From: Prorocentrum cordatum | Lineage: Eukaryota; Sar; Dinophyceae; Prorocentrales; Prorocentraceae | Direction of reading: 5' to 3' | Length of the DNA: 64,000 nt | NCBI GenBank assembly: GCA_963575745.1 | Contig: CAUYUJ010004585.1 | Coordinates: forward strand, 1 to 64,000 | Shown here: one piece after another, positions 38,688-49,719 of the stretch | How the letters are laid out: each line of letters begins with the position of its first letter | Position numbering within the stretch: the stretch's first letter is position 1 | Made by a program: the position numbers and the translations under genes | The notes under the pieces: model-generated | Seen by the model: only the letters and a program-made list of their open reading frames with translations | Database searches by the model: none | Told to the model about the DNA's origin: nothing

Positions 38688-40130
38688 CCTAGGGTTCCCA
38701 AAGCCTCGCTCCACGGCGTTTCCTCCCGAGTCTTCGCGGTCCCCAGGCTTGGCGAGGGCCTCTAGCAACCGAGAACGGAGAACAGCTCCGCAACCGAGAA
38801 GGGCCTTTAGTTTCGGGTCCCCCCCCTGTTTCTCTCGGCGGGGAACAAGCTCGAACCTCCTCCTCCTCCTCCTCCTCCTCCTCCAGAGGCCGAAAACGGA
38901 GAACAACTCCGCATTGCACGCGTCGGTGCGCTGGACCTCTGGGCGAGGACCCCGAGGGGCCCCACTGCCTCCGCAGCGCGGCCTCCGGCGCCCGGGGCGC
39001 GCGGTCGCCTCGAGACCGCTCCCCAAACCGCTTCGTGCGTGTTTTTTTTGCTCGATGGTCCAGGATGGTCCTCGATGGTTCTCGCCGAGAACAAAATGCA
39101 CACGTCCGAGCGATGCCAAGAGGCGCCGAGCTGGGGCCCTTCCTTGGGAGGCAACTGCTGGGAGGCCCCCCCCCTCGTTCGCGGCCGATCGTCGCCCTGG
39201 CGGCGATCGGGTCCTGCGAGAAACGGGTCCTGAGGTTTTTCCCCGTGCTCGGCTTCTCGGGGCCCTCCCGGGCCCTGGGACTGGCAGAAACCAGCTCAGG
39301 AGGAGGAACTGGTCCTGGGGGAAGGCCTCAGGGTCCAAGCCCTGTTCCCCTCAGTGTCAATTTCCCCCTATGCTTTTCTTGACGATCAATGATTTCCTTC
39401 TCGCTTCCCCCCCCCCCTTGCGCCGCTGAAGGCTCAGGGAGAGTTCAGCCCCACAGGGGGCTGCTACGCCAGATGAGGCCGCGGATGAATCGGGATTCGT
39501 CCGGACGAAGCGGGATTCGGCCGGATTCAGCGGGATTGAGCCTGATCGAGCTGGATCTCGGACTAGGGCAAAATCAGAATTTGATCTCCCAGGACGCGCA
39601 GCCGAACCTTCCCGCCCCATCCGTGGGCGTCCGACCCCCTCGCAGTGCTGGGTCCCCGAGGGCCCCCATCACCGGACCCCGGGGCCGTCAGATACGGGCC
39701 GAAGAGGAGAGGGTGGCCTCAGGGGGAAGGGGTCCAGAAATCAGGGGGAGGCTGCCAACTAATCAGAACCGCTCAGAACTGATTCTACGTCCTGGCCCCC
39801 CTCCTCGAACCTTCTCCTCCTGCGCCTGCTCCTCCTCCTGCTCCTCCTCCTCTTTGGCGGCGCTCTCGAAGGTCTCCAGAGGCCCCCAGGACCCAAGTTA
39901 GCTGTGCTCTGTCAGCTCACGGCCCACTGTTTGAGGGTCGCCAAAGTTCAGGATGGCTCATCTCAGAGCAGCTGCTGCTGCTGCTGCTGTTGTTGCCTGT
40001 GTTCAGCACTGGCGACCCGCAGCCGTGCTTGGCGCAGAGCCGAGCAGATCGTAAAGCAAGTTCGCAGCCTGCAACTGCCACGAGCGTCAAACGGTGAAAA
40101 CAATGTCATCTAGGTTTTGCCAAATTCATC
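38688..40130. other. No secure gene
   Basis: It includes a (CCT)n run at 38856-38884 and a short direct repeat of GAACGGAGAACA/AAACGGAGAACA. At 39490-39540 there is a degenerate CGGGATTC repeat. A second CTCCTG/CCT patch is at 39814-39857 and a (CTG)n run at about 39970-39992. No recognised domain. Confidence 0.35.
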
Positions 40131-40322
40131 TACAGTGGGGGCTCGGCCACAAGAAACCTCCGCAAGAAACCCAACCCTCAAATACGCGAATTGTTCAGTG
40201 AAAATCCACATGTGTCGATCGAAAATCGTCAAGACCTGATTGGGAGCCCATCAAAATCCAAGAAACCCAGGGCACCCTGGCAAAATCCAACTGGTTTCTT
40301 GGCACGCGCCCCCACTGTAGGT
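40131..40322. mobile_element. Inverted-repeat element O, copy 1
   Basis: CTACAGTGGGGGCTCGGCCA at the left and CGCGCCCCCACTGTAGG at the right, each continuing into AAGAAACC or GGTTTCTT, form ~28-bp terminal inverted repeats. Copy 2 is at 62716-62883. TACAGTG/CACTGTA ends suggest a TA target. Confidence 0.8.
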
Positions 40323-40991
40323 CTCCCACCTGGCAGACGCTCGGGTAGGAGCGGCAAGCACGCCGCCGAGCGGCAGGCCTGTCTCGAGCGCCCTCGCCGA
40401 GCGGGAGCAGCCCTCCCAGGTTCCCGGGGAGACGGCGGGCAGTGCTCGTGACCGTCCGCCTCGCCGTCGGCAGAACGCCACGGAGGGAAGCGACTGAACC
40501 TGAACGTCACAGCGCCACACTGCAAACCGACACTGCCGACTCATCACCTTTAGCTTTGCCCTTGCCCCCGCCTTTGCCTCCTCTGAGCCCGGCCGGCCAG
40601 CTCGGGCCCTGAGCCAGGGATGGTGAGTCAGACAGGGCACCCTGTGCCCAACGACCGCCTGGCTGCGGACGCCTGGGGGGAAGGACGCTGCTTGCACAAC
40701 TTCTAGCCCACTTCCTTCTTCCTTATCCCTGCCTTTGGTGTGCTACCCGCCTTACCAACCATCGTCCCCACCGTCGGAGCGAACCCACGGGTCGTGAGAG
40801 AAAAAATGCCCAGCAAGAGGACCTGTCGCTGCTGCGCGAAGATGCGGGAGGTTGCGGTCAACGGGTGAGCGAGTAATTGTGAAAACAAAACCTGGCCTGC
40901 GCCAGGGAAGAGCTAGGGGCGTAAAGCCCCCCCTGCCACAAAATAAAGCCTTTGAGCCATGTCCGCCCATGTGGACCAAACTGACCACGAA
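40323..40991. other. No gene seen
   Basis: GC-rich with open frames on both strands and no motif. Confidence 0.4.
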
Positions 40992-41052
40992 GCCCCCTCC
41001 TCCTCCTCCTCCTCCTCCTCCTCCTCCTCCTCCTCCTCCTCCTCCTCCTCTT
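40992..41052. repeat. (CCT)n tract
   Basis: Pure CCT run of about 60 bp. Confidence 0.95.
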
Positions 41053-41215
41053 CGAACCTCCTCCTCCTTGTTCAAAAAACCCAAGGCCTGTTTAGCTCAG
41101 TGCCCGCCGTGGGGCCATCTTAGGGCGCTTCGGCACTTAGGGCCGTTTGGGAAGCCTCGTGGGCCCTCTTTGGGCCGCCCTGGGGGCCTCCGATCCCCTG
41201 CCTCCTCGAACCTCC

Positions 41216-41481
41216 TCGAACCTCCTCCGCGCAGTCCTCCTTGCGCCGCCTTGAACCTCCTCCCCCTCCTCCCCCTCCTCCTCCTTCCCCTCGAACCTCC
41301 TCCTCGGACCTCCTCGAACCTCCTCCTCGCTCCTCGTGCTCGTCCTCGTCCTCGTCCTCATCGAACCTCCTCCTCCTCGAACCTCCTCGCTCCTCCTCAT
41401 CCTCCGCCTCCTCCTCCTTCGTCTCCTCCTCCGTCTCCTCCTCCTCCTCCTCCTCCTCCTCGTCGCTCCCCCTCCTCGTCG
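41216..41481. repeat. (CCTCGAACCTCCT)n / (CCT)n tract
   Basis: CTCGAACCTCCTC units mixed with CCT; a variant of the usual tract in which TCGAAC is a recurring spacer. Confidence 0.85.
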
Positions 41482-41489
41482 CTCCTCCC

Positions 41490-41700
41490 CCGCGCAGTCC
41501 TCCCTGAAGTAGCGCTGCACCGCCTCGAGGGCCCTCTTGGCGTCCGCCCACGCGTCGGCCGCGGGCGCTTCGGGCGGCCCGACGCCGATCACGGCCTCGG
41601 GCGCAAAGGCTGCAGGGCGGCCCGCCGCCGCCGCCGTCTGCGCCGGCTCTTTTGTTTGACTTGCGCTGTCGTCGGCGGCGTTAGCGTCGGCGCCGGGGAG
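41490..41700 (-). pseudogene. Unrecognised coding fragment abutting (GGA)n
   Basis: The minus frame contains ADDSASQTKEPAQTAAAAG and ADAWADAKRALEAVQRYFRE, then runs into the (GGA)n tract. The second block looks like a genuine helix. No start, end or family is visible. Confidence 0.3.
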
Positions 41701-42446
41701 GAGGGGGGGGAGGGAGGGGGCGAGAGAACGAGCGAGCGAGCGAACAACGCGGTGCGTCCTCCAGGCCTATCTAAGGCTAGGCAAGCGAGGCCGCAGCCTC
41801 TGTCTATCTCTCTGGATGTATACAAACGGGATAGAGAATGGGATAGATAGCCGTGGAAAACATGCATGTGTGCCGCGAGAGAAAAAAACATGAGGAATGG
41901 AGAAGGGATGAAGGGGAATCCTTGTAGTCGGCGTCCTCGTGCGTGGGTGACGGTGTTCTGTTTTTTGTGTGCGATCGTTCGTGAATGTGTTTACTTCAGG
42001 TGTTCGGAAGGTGGGGGTAAAGAGAAGGGGGAGTTGGTGGATGAGGGCCAGGACGAGGAGGGCGACAAGGGGGACGAGGAGGAGGGCGCGCCCACTCCAC
42101 CAGGGGCAGAGGAAGTATATATTCTTCATGCGGACTCCCTGGCACATAGGAAATAGAATGGGGAAACTACGGACGATGCCTGGCAACTGCTTGTATCCAG
42201 AACCAATGGCGGCCGGTGTTGTGCAGGCGGCCTTCGTCGCGAATGTATAACGCTCGAGACGACACCGATGGCGAGCTCCGTCCCAGATAGGAGGACAACT
42301 GTCGGTCTTCGTCCCCACGTTTTTCGCGTCCTTGTTCCGGCCCCTGGCTATCTGACGCTGTGATTGTGTCGCAAGGTGGCCCCCGGGAAGTCTGAACCCA
42401 TGCCAAGAGACCGGCTCCTCACCCCGAGACGTTTTCTGACGATGCC
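41701..42446. other. No gene seen
   Basis: Open frames on both strands at 41866-42250 (for example RRATRGTRRRARPL) are GGA/GAC-rich artefacts. No motif. Confidence 0.4.
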
Positions 42447-43560
42447 CGCCCTCTTCGCCTTCGACCCTACCCACGTTGGGGGTATGCTTCCCTTGCCTGG
42501 CACGTGTAGTTGGCGCACCGCTAAAACAAGGGAAGGAAGCGAGGAGGGAAGAAACAACGGGGAGGGAGAAAAATCAAACACGACAGAGATTTGTAGGAGG
42601 ATGGTCGGAGCAAGAGCGTAAGCGGCAGAACCAGACGGGAGATTCTGACGGGCGGACCCTAGCGGGCGGGTCTCTCAAGCGTTAATCCACCATGAATCTC
42701 AAGGAAGTTTCGAACGATGGCGTGGTTCCTAAAAACAAGCGCGAAGACATCCAAGACACGAAAGCGTGATTCCGCAGTGTTGGGGGCACGGCGCTGCAAT
42801 AAATTGCTCGGAAGTACCACGCGAGAGCACGATTCCTGGATACATTGTGAGGAAGTCCCGCGCGAGAGCGCGACTTTGACATACATTGTGTGGATATACT
42901 AGGCGGGAGCCATTGAACTGTCAGTTCCAAACGAAAACTATTGCTGACCCCCCCGTCCGGCGACCATCCTATTTTTTAATGCCCCCCCCTGGGCGCGCAC
43001 CCAGTTTTTTAGAAAAGGAAACTGAAGTCTCACCACATGGTCTCCCTGGCCCTTGGGTTACAACGGCAACGGTTCCCGCCTGATACTTCCTCACCAACTA
43101 TTCCCAAATCGCGCTTTCGCGCGGAACTTCCTCACAATGTGTGGAAGAATCGCGCTCTCGCGAGGGACTTTCTCGCAATTTACTGAGACGCCGCGCCCTC
43201 GATACCTAGGAAGCACGCTCTCGCTGAGAATTTGACACGATGTAGCTGGGAACCGCGCTATCGTTCGAGACCTCCTCGCGATTCACGCAGGACGCACGCT
43301 TCAGCAACCCGCCTGCTCGACCTGACCGCCTGGGCTCGCGTTCCCGACCCACCCGTTAGGGTCTACCCGCCCAGTGTGCCCGTCTGGTTCTGCAACGTGT
43401 TTTCTGTTCCTTCTCCCTTGTCCATTCCTTTCATCCGTCCTCCCTTCCCCTGTTTCAGGGGCTGCAATAAATGCACGCAGCAAAACTTCGCACATATTTT
43501 ATATATTTATACATATATATATGTATATATATGTGCTCGTCCCCCTGGTATCATACCATT
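42447..43560. repeat. Complex repeat E: copy 1 (minus) and copy 2 (plus)
   Basis: Copy 1 (42447-42930) and copy 2 (about 43010-43560) of a ~1-kb repeat face each other. Diagnostic blocks: GTTAGGGTCTACCCGCC, AACCCGCCTGCTCGACCT, and a run of ~45-bp sub-units built on GAGAGCGCGATTCCTGCATA with TTGTGAGGAAGTCCC (or complements). Copy 2 ends near a (TA)n run at about 43500-43532. Confidence 0.85.
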
Positions 43561-43934
43561 TGCCTTGTCTTCGATACTTCCCACTTCTGTCTTTGTCAGC
43601 CCTCCCCCTCGTATGCTGCCCACTCTCCGTCCGCATCGGTGTCGTTCCTTCCCGCTGCATTTCTTTCTATGATTCGTTCCTTCTCCTTTTGATTATGTTC
43701 GTTATCCTCCCGAATCTCCCGCCTCCCTCACCCCTCGTCCCTCCTCCTTCCTCCCACCCTTCTCCGTTGCAGGGCCTCGTCATCTTCTCCGTTCGCAAGC
43801 TTCCTTACCGCCCTCGTTCCTTCTACTCTTTATTGTCCCTCCTACTCTTCATTATCAATGTCGTTCCTTCTACTCGTTTATCGCTGATCCGACTTCTCTG
43901 CATATGTTCGTCGTTCCAAGGGCCTTCAAACATC
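43561..43934. other. Unassigned AT-richer spacer
   Basis: Pyrimidine-rich on the plus strand; the frame 43374-43967 is Ser/Pro/Leu/Phe-rich without motif. Confidence 0.4.
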
Positions 43935-45475
43935 GATTCCTTATGTGTAGGGGCCTCCACATATTGATTCCATTTGTGGAGGGACCTCAACATAATGATT
44001 CCATATGTGCAAGGGGCCTCCATAATGATATCTTGTGTGGAGGGGCCTCCCACTCGTTGAATCCTTATGTGGAAAGGGCCTGATTCCTCTTGTGGGGGAT
44101 CCTCCACATATTGTTTCCTTATGTGGAAGGGATCTCCACATGTTGATTCCGTCTGTGGAGGGACCTCCACATGTTGATTCCTTATAAGCAAGGATCTCCA
44201 TATTGATTTCTTATGTGGAGGGGCCTCCAACTTGTTCATTCCTTATGTGGAAGGGGCCTTCACATAATGATTCCTTATGTGAAAGGGCCTGCACATATGG
44301 ATTCCTTATGTGGATGGGCCTTTTAATATCGATTCCTTATGTGGAGGGGCCTCCACATATTGATTCCGTCTGTGGAGGGACCTCCACATATTGATTCGTC
44401 CTGTGGCGGGCGATCTCCTTTTCCTTCTCCTCCTTCTGCTCCTCCTCCCCCTCCTTCTCTCACTCCGGCGCAGGGGTTGAGGAGAAGAAGGATCAGAAGG
44501 AGTAGGAGAAGAAAGATGAGGAAGAGAAAGATTATATTGTTTCCTTTTGTGAGGGATCCTCCACATATTGATTCCTTCTGTGGAAGGGACCTCCACATGT
44601 TGATTCCGTCTGTGGAGGGACCTCCACATATTGATTCCCTATGTGCAAGGGTCTCCATATTGATTTCTTTTGTGGAGGGTCCTCCCACTTGTTGATTCCT
44701 TATGTTGGAAGGGGTCTGCACATATGGATTCCTTATGTGGATGGGCCTTCAAATTATCGATTCCTAAGTTGAGGGGCCTCCACATGTTGATTCCGTCTGT
44801 GGAGGACATCCACCAATTGAGTTCTTTTGCGGCGGGCGATGTCCTTTTCTTCCTCCTCCTCCTGCTCCTCCCCCCCCTCCTCCCGCTTTGGCGCAGGGGT
44901 TGAGGATAAGGAGGAGCAGAAGGAGTAGGAGGAGAAAGATGAGGAGGAGAAAGATGTTGTTGATTCCTTTTGTGGAGGGGCCTCCCCAATATTTTTTCCT
45001 TATGTGCAAGGGGCCTCGCGCATACTGATTCCACTTGTGGAAGGGACCTCCACATGTTGATTTCGTCTGTGGAAGGACTTCCACATATTCATTTCTTAGG
45101 TCAAAGGGGTCTCCACATGGATTTCTTATGTGGATGGGCCTTCGAATAAAGACTCGTTATGTGGAGGGTCCTCTTATATTGAGTTTGTCTGTGGAGGGAC
45201 CGCCGCATATTGATTCCTTATGTGCAAGGGGTCTCCATATTGATATCTTGTGTGGAGGGGCCTCCAACATGTTGAATCCTTATGTGGGAGGGGCCTTCAT
45301 AGATGAGTTCCTTATGTGAAGGAGCCAGTACAATATGATTCCTTATTTGGGAGGCCCTTCACAGCTCGACCCCTTATGTGGAGGGGCCTCCACATGGATT
45401 CCTTGCGTGGAGTAGGAGGAGAAAGATGATGAGGAGGAGGACGAGTAGGAGGCGGAGGTGCACACGGGGGAAGCG
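43935..45475. repeat. Palindromic tandem array G (~45-50 bp units)
   Basis: Units of the type TGATTCCTTATGTGGAGGGG with CCTCCACA recur some 25-30 times. TGTGGAGGGGCCTCCACA is itself palindromic, so both strands show 15-17 residue protein repeats such as HIDSLCGGAST-like and RNQYVEAPPHKES. Purine/pyrimidine inserts interrupt it near 44407-44545, 44836-44960 and 45415-45475, each with a palindromic CGCAGGGGTTGAGGA-type core in the first two. Confidence 0.85.
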
Positions 45476-45510
45476 AATCATATGGATTCCTTTTGTGGCG
45501 GGGCGGGGTA

Positions 45511-45755
45511 CATATAATGGGAGGAGAGGAGAGGAGAGGAGAGGAGAGGAGGAGAAGAGAGAGAGAGAGTGTCAAGAGAGGTAGGAGAGAGACAGAGGGA
45601 GGAGGAGAGGGAGGAGGAGAGAGAGAGGAAGGGAGAGGAGAGGAGGAGGGAGAGAGAGAGAGAGAGAGTCAAGAGAGGGAGAAGGATAAAGAGAGAGAGA
45701 GAGAGAGTCAAGAGAGAGAGAGAGAGAGGGGGAGGAGAAGAGAGGAGAGATAACG
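45511..45755. repeat. (GAGAGG)n / (GA)n tract
   Basis: Purine-only repeats with recurring GAGTCAAGAGAGG. Confidence 0.95.
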
Positions 45756-45811
45756 GGAGACAGAGGAACGGAATTCGGCAGAAAACGGGCGGGAACGTTG
45801 AGTCAAGGAGT

Positions 45812-46160
45812 CGGCTAGGCGGAGGAGACGGAGGAGTTGTACTGATGTTTGTCCCCCTCTTTTTTTTCCTCCTCCCCGCCCTCGGAGGCGGAGTTGTTTC
45901 CCTCTTTTTCCATGTGAGAACACATGTTTTTTTCCAATTTTGTTGTTTTTCATTTTTTCCCGTTTTTCGCTATCCCGTTCGGCCCCTCGGGTTTTCCCCG
46001 CCGCCCCAGGGGGGGGGGCAGAAAAAGAGAAAAAAAGAACAATATGAAAAACCTGTGTTTCCACAAGGACAACAATGAAAATAACTCTGCCTCCGAGGGC
46101 GGGGAGGGGGGAAAAAGGAAACAACCCCCTCCTCCGTCTCCTCCGCCTACTCCTTTCCCC
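45812..46160. repeat. Large inverted repeat (~330 bp hairpin)
   Basis: The left arm begins AGGCGGAGGAGACGGAGGAG and contains CCGCCCTCGGAGGCGGAG. The right arm carries the complements (CTCTGCCTCCGAGGGCGG and CTCCTCCGTCTCCTCCGCCT). The centre is T-rich then A-rich around 45998-46040. Confidence 0.8.
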
Positions 46161-46182
46161 CCTACTCCTCTCCCCCCCCCCT

Positions 46183-46310
46183 CTGGTATCGTATCATTCG
46201 CCGTTCGCAGTCGCCGTTCGCAGAACGGCGAATGGTATGATACCAAGGGGGGCGACCATATATATATATATATATATAGATATATAGATATATATATGTA
46301 TATATAATAA
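46183..46310. repeat. Short hairpin and (TA)n run
   Basis: GGTATCGTATCATTCGCCGT pairs with the downstream CGGCGAATGGTATGATACC. (TATA)n follows at 46257-46310. CTGGTATCATACCATTTGCC also occurs near 43548 beside a (TA)n run. Confidence 0.8.
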
Positions 46311-46339
46311 TACAAATAGGAAAAGAAACGCCCCCGAGG

Positions 46340-47254
46340 GGCACGATCGAAGACGAAGGGAGCGAGTATCGATGGTTTGGGATATACGTATGCAGTGGCA
46401 CGCGAGCAGATAAGAGCGACCAGTCTTAAATTGACTGTTGTTGCTGTCATTCGGGGGCCAGGGGCGCATTCTGAGGCCCAAGACTTGTTTGAGAAAGTAA
46501 AATGCGAGCTGAGGGAGGAACATTCAGTATGAAACACCTAATGGCCACCGAAAGGGGATCAACAAAACAAAACATATTCTTGCGAAGCGGAAGTTCAACA
46601 CCACCACCACCACCAACAACAATGCCTTGAAGAATGTTTACTCTTATTTGCTCGCGTGTCAGTGACGACATATATCCCCAAACCTCGATACCCGCGCTCT
46701 TCGTTTTCGATCGTACACCTTCGGGGTATACCTTTCTTACCAGCAAGGCAAGGAAAGAGAGGACGGATGGAAGGAAGTGACATGGGGGACGGATGAGATT
46801 GGAGCACGTGACAGAATAGCAGGCGAGGGGGCTAGGAGCAGAAATCACGTGGCAAAAACAAGCGGGCAAATCTGGCGGGTAGACCCTAACGGGCGGGCCG
46901 GGGAGGCGGGGTTAGACGGCCAGGTCGACCAGGCGGGTTGCTAATGCGTGCGTCCTGCATGAGCCCCGAGGAAGTCTCGCATGATAAGTTCACAGCGAAA
47001 GCGTGATTCCTGAGTTTCGAAGGCGCGGCGTCTGAATACATTACGAGGACGTCCCACGCGAGAGCGCAATTCCTGCATACAGTGTGAGGAAGTTCCGCGC
47101 GAGAGTGCGATTTGGGAATACACTGCAAAAGGAACATTAAGCAGAAGCCGTTCATGTCGCTGTTGGTGTTGCTGCTGCTGCTGTTGATGTTGTTGTTCTC
47201 CCACTACCGAGGAATAACTATAGTTGATCTCCCCTCTGGTGACATCTGTGTTTG
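46340..47254. repeat. Complex repeat E: partial tail and copy 3 (minus)
   Basis: A plus-type tail fragment (46340-46540, GGGATATACGTATGCAGTGG) joins a minus-type copy (46540-47160) with GGCGGGTAGACCCTAACGG and the 45-bp sub-units. Confidence 0.8.
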
Positions 47255-48368
47255 TCGTTTGAAATGCCTCTCCTGGGGCTCGCACCCGGTTTTTTCAGGG
47301 AAAATATTACTGCTCAACTTGTGCTGTTGGCCCCCCGCTTACAACAACAACGACTCCCGCCTGATACTTCCTCACAGTTTACTGCAGAATCGAGCGCTTC
47401 CGAAGGACTCTCGTTAAATTCATCCAAAAATCGCGCTCTCGCCTGTGATTTCCTCGCAATTTATTATGGCGTCACGCCCTCGGCATTCAGGAATCGCGAC
47501 CTCGCCTGGGAATTCCTCATAATGTACTCAGGAATAGCGCTCTCGCCCGAGACTTCCTAGCGAATAAAGTATGCAGGACTCACGCACTCGCGCAACATAC
47601 GTGTTTTCCGATTGACGTGCCCCTCCCGGGGCTCGCTGTGCTCTTACCGGGGCAAAAACCTTCGTGCTCAAACTGTACCCCTGGCCCCCGGGTTACAACA
47701 GCAACGGCTCCCGCCTGATACACCCTTACAGGTTATTCCCAAATCGAACTCTCGCGCGGAACTTCCTCATTTAATGCAAGAATCTGGTTCCGCGTGGGAC
47801 ATCCATGCAGATTATTCAGACGCCACGCCCTCGATATGCAGGAAGCATGCTCTCGCTGTGGGCTCCTTCAAGATTTATTTGGAAACGCTATCACTTCAAT
47901 GTTAATTTGGAAAGACGCACGCATTAGCAACCCGCCTGCTCGACCTGGCCGTCTGGTCCACCTCCGCGATCCGCCCGTTAGGGTCTACCCGCCCGATCTG
48001 CCCGTTTTGTCCTGTCACGTGTCTTCTGCTCCTAGCCCCCCTCCTGGTATTTTCTCTCGTGGTCCATCATCCTCCCCCCCTTGTCTTTTCATTCGGTCCG
48101 TCCTCTCTTTCCCTTCCTTACGGGCTGCACGAAATACACATGTTGCAAGTAAGAAAGATACACCCCGTTGCACGAAGAGGGCGCGTATCGAGGGTTCGGG
48201 ATATACGTGTTGAGTGGCACGCGAGTTGGGAAGAGCGAGCAATCTTAAAAAATGATTGTATTTGCTGCTGTTGCAACCGGGGGGCCAGGCGGACCCTTTG
48301 GTGACATTTCAATTTCGCTTGCAACAAGCAGGGTGCGAGCCCTGGGAAAAAACACTTTAATTGAAACA
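47255..48368 (+). repeat. Complex repeat E: copy 4 (plus), nearly full length
   Basis: The best full-length example: it starts at CTCCTGGGGCTCGCACCC, then 45-bp sub-units, AACCCGCCTGCTCGACCT, CCCGTTAGGGTCTACCCGCC, ACGAAATACACATG, and GAGGGTTCGGGATATACGTG at the end. No protein frame is conserved between copies. Confidence 0.8.
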
Positions 48369-48950
48369 TGCAGCGACTACCGGAGGGGGGATCAACAATA
48401 CTTATTCTAAAAAACAGAATTCAACAACAGTTCCGCCTTGCCTTTTCACTCGTAAAGAGAATTTCGAAATCGCGCTCGCGCGCGGGACTTCCTCACAATG
48501 TATGCAAGAATCGCGATCTCGCGCTGGAATTCTTTGAATTTTATTCAAAAGAGGCGGACCCAGGTGGCCAGGTCGAGCAGGCGGGTTGCTGAAGCGTGTT
48601 CCTGGATGGACGCGAGAAAGTTTCGAGCGATCGCGCGACTTCCAAATACATCGTGAGGGAGTCCCCAACGAGAGCGTACTTCCTGAGGGTCGAGGGCGCG
48701 GCGTCTGAGTAAATTGCGAGGGGGTCCCACGCGAGAGCGCGTTTCCTGCATACATTGTGAGGAGGTTCCGCGTGAGAGCGCGATTCGGGAACAACTTGTA
48801 AGGAATCTCATGCGGGAGCCGCTGCTGTTGTAACCCGGGGGCCAGGGGCACAGCTGGGTGACACTTCACATTCCCTTGTAAAAAACAGGGTGCGAGCCCC
48901 AGGAGAAGTACTAGAAATTAAACAGTGGTTACTGGAGGAAGGGGGTCAAC
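48369..48950 (-). repeat. Complex repeat E: copy 5 (minus), with a plus fragment
   Basis: An ~150-bp plus-oriented fragment (GCGCGGGACTTCCTCACAAT) precedes a minus copy (48545-48950) ending CAGGGTGCGAGCCCC. Confidence 0.75.
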
Positions 48951-49719
48951 AGAAACATGTTTTCCAGAAGTGAGAATTCAACAACAATCCTCCTTGCTTT
49001 ATCATTTCCATGCTTTTCGAAATCGCGTTCTCGGGCGGGACTTCCTCACAATGTATGCAGGAATCGCGCTCTCGCGTGGGAGCTCCTGTCACTGTATTCA
49101 CACGCCGCGCCTTCGAGCTCAGGACTCGCGCTCTCGATCTGGTTTCTGTCATGGTTTACTTGGGGATCGCGCTATCGCTCGAGACATCCTCTTAGCTCAT
49201 GCAGGGCTCACGCTTCAGCAACCCGCCTGCTTGACCTGGCCGCCTGGGCCCGCCTTCCGACCTGCCCGTTAGGGTCTACCTGCCCGATGAAATCGTCTGG
49301 TTCTGCCACGTGTGTTCTGCTCCTAGCCCCTTAATTGCTCTCGTGCTCCATCCTTGTCCTTCCCCCTTCCATCTGTCCTCTCTTCCTTCGTTTGTGGGCC
49401 TGCATGAAAATACACGTGGCAGCTAAGGAAGATGTGCCGTCAAGGGGGTGTAATCGAAGACGAAGAGGGCGGGTACCGAGGGTTTGGGATCTACGTGTTG
49501 GGTGGCAAGCGAGCAGATAAGCGCGAGCAATCTTACTATTGCTGCTGGTGTTGCTGTTGTTGTTGTTGTTGTTGTTGTTGTCTCGGCGTGGGTGTTGGTG
49601 TTAGTGTTGCTGTTGATGTTGTTGCTGTTGCTGTTGTTGAGTTTGTTGTTGTTGTTGTTGCGGTTGTTGTGGTTGTTGTTGTTGTTGAACTCTCACTCTT
49701 GCTGAAAGACTATTGTTGT
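48951..49719 (+). repeat. Complex repeat E: copy 6 (plus), ending in (TTG)n
   Basis: Plus-type copy 48990-49540 followed by a (TTG)n microsatellite at 49541-49690, which replaces the short GTTGCTGTTGTAAC block of other copies and so appears to be an expansion of it. Confidence 0.8.

Noticed and set aside
41088-41160. tRNA-like TTTAGCTCAGTGC
   Set aside because: No matching T-arm or acceptor stem could be folded by eye.
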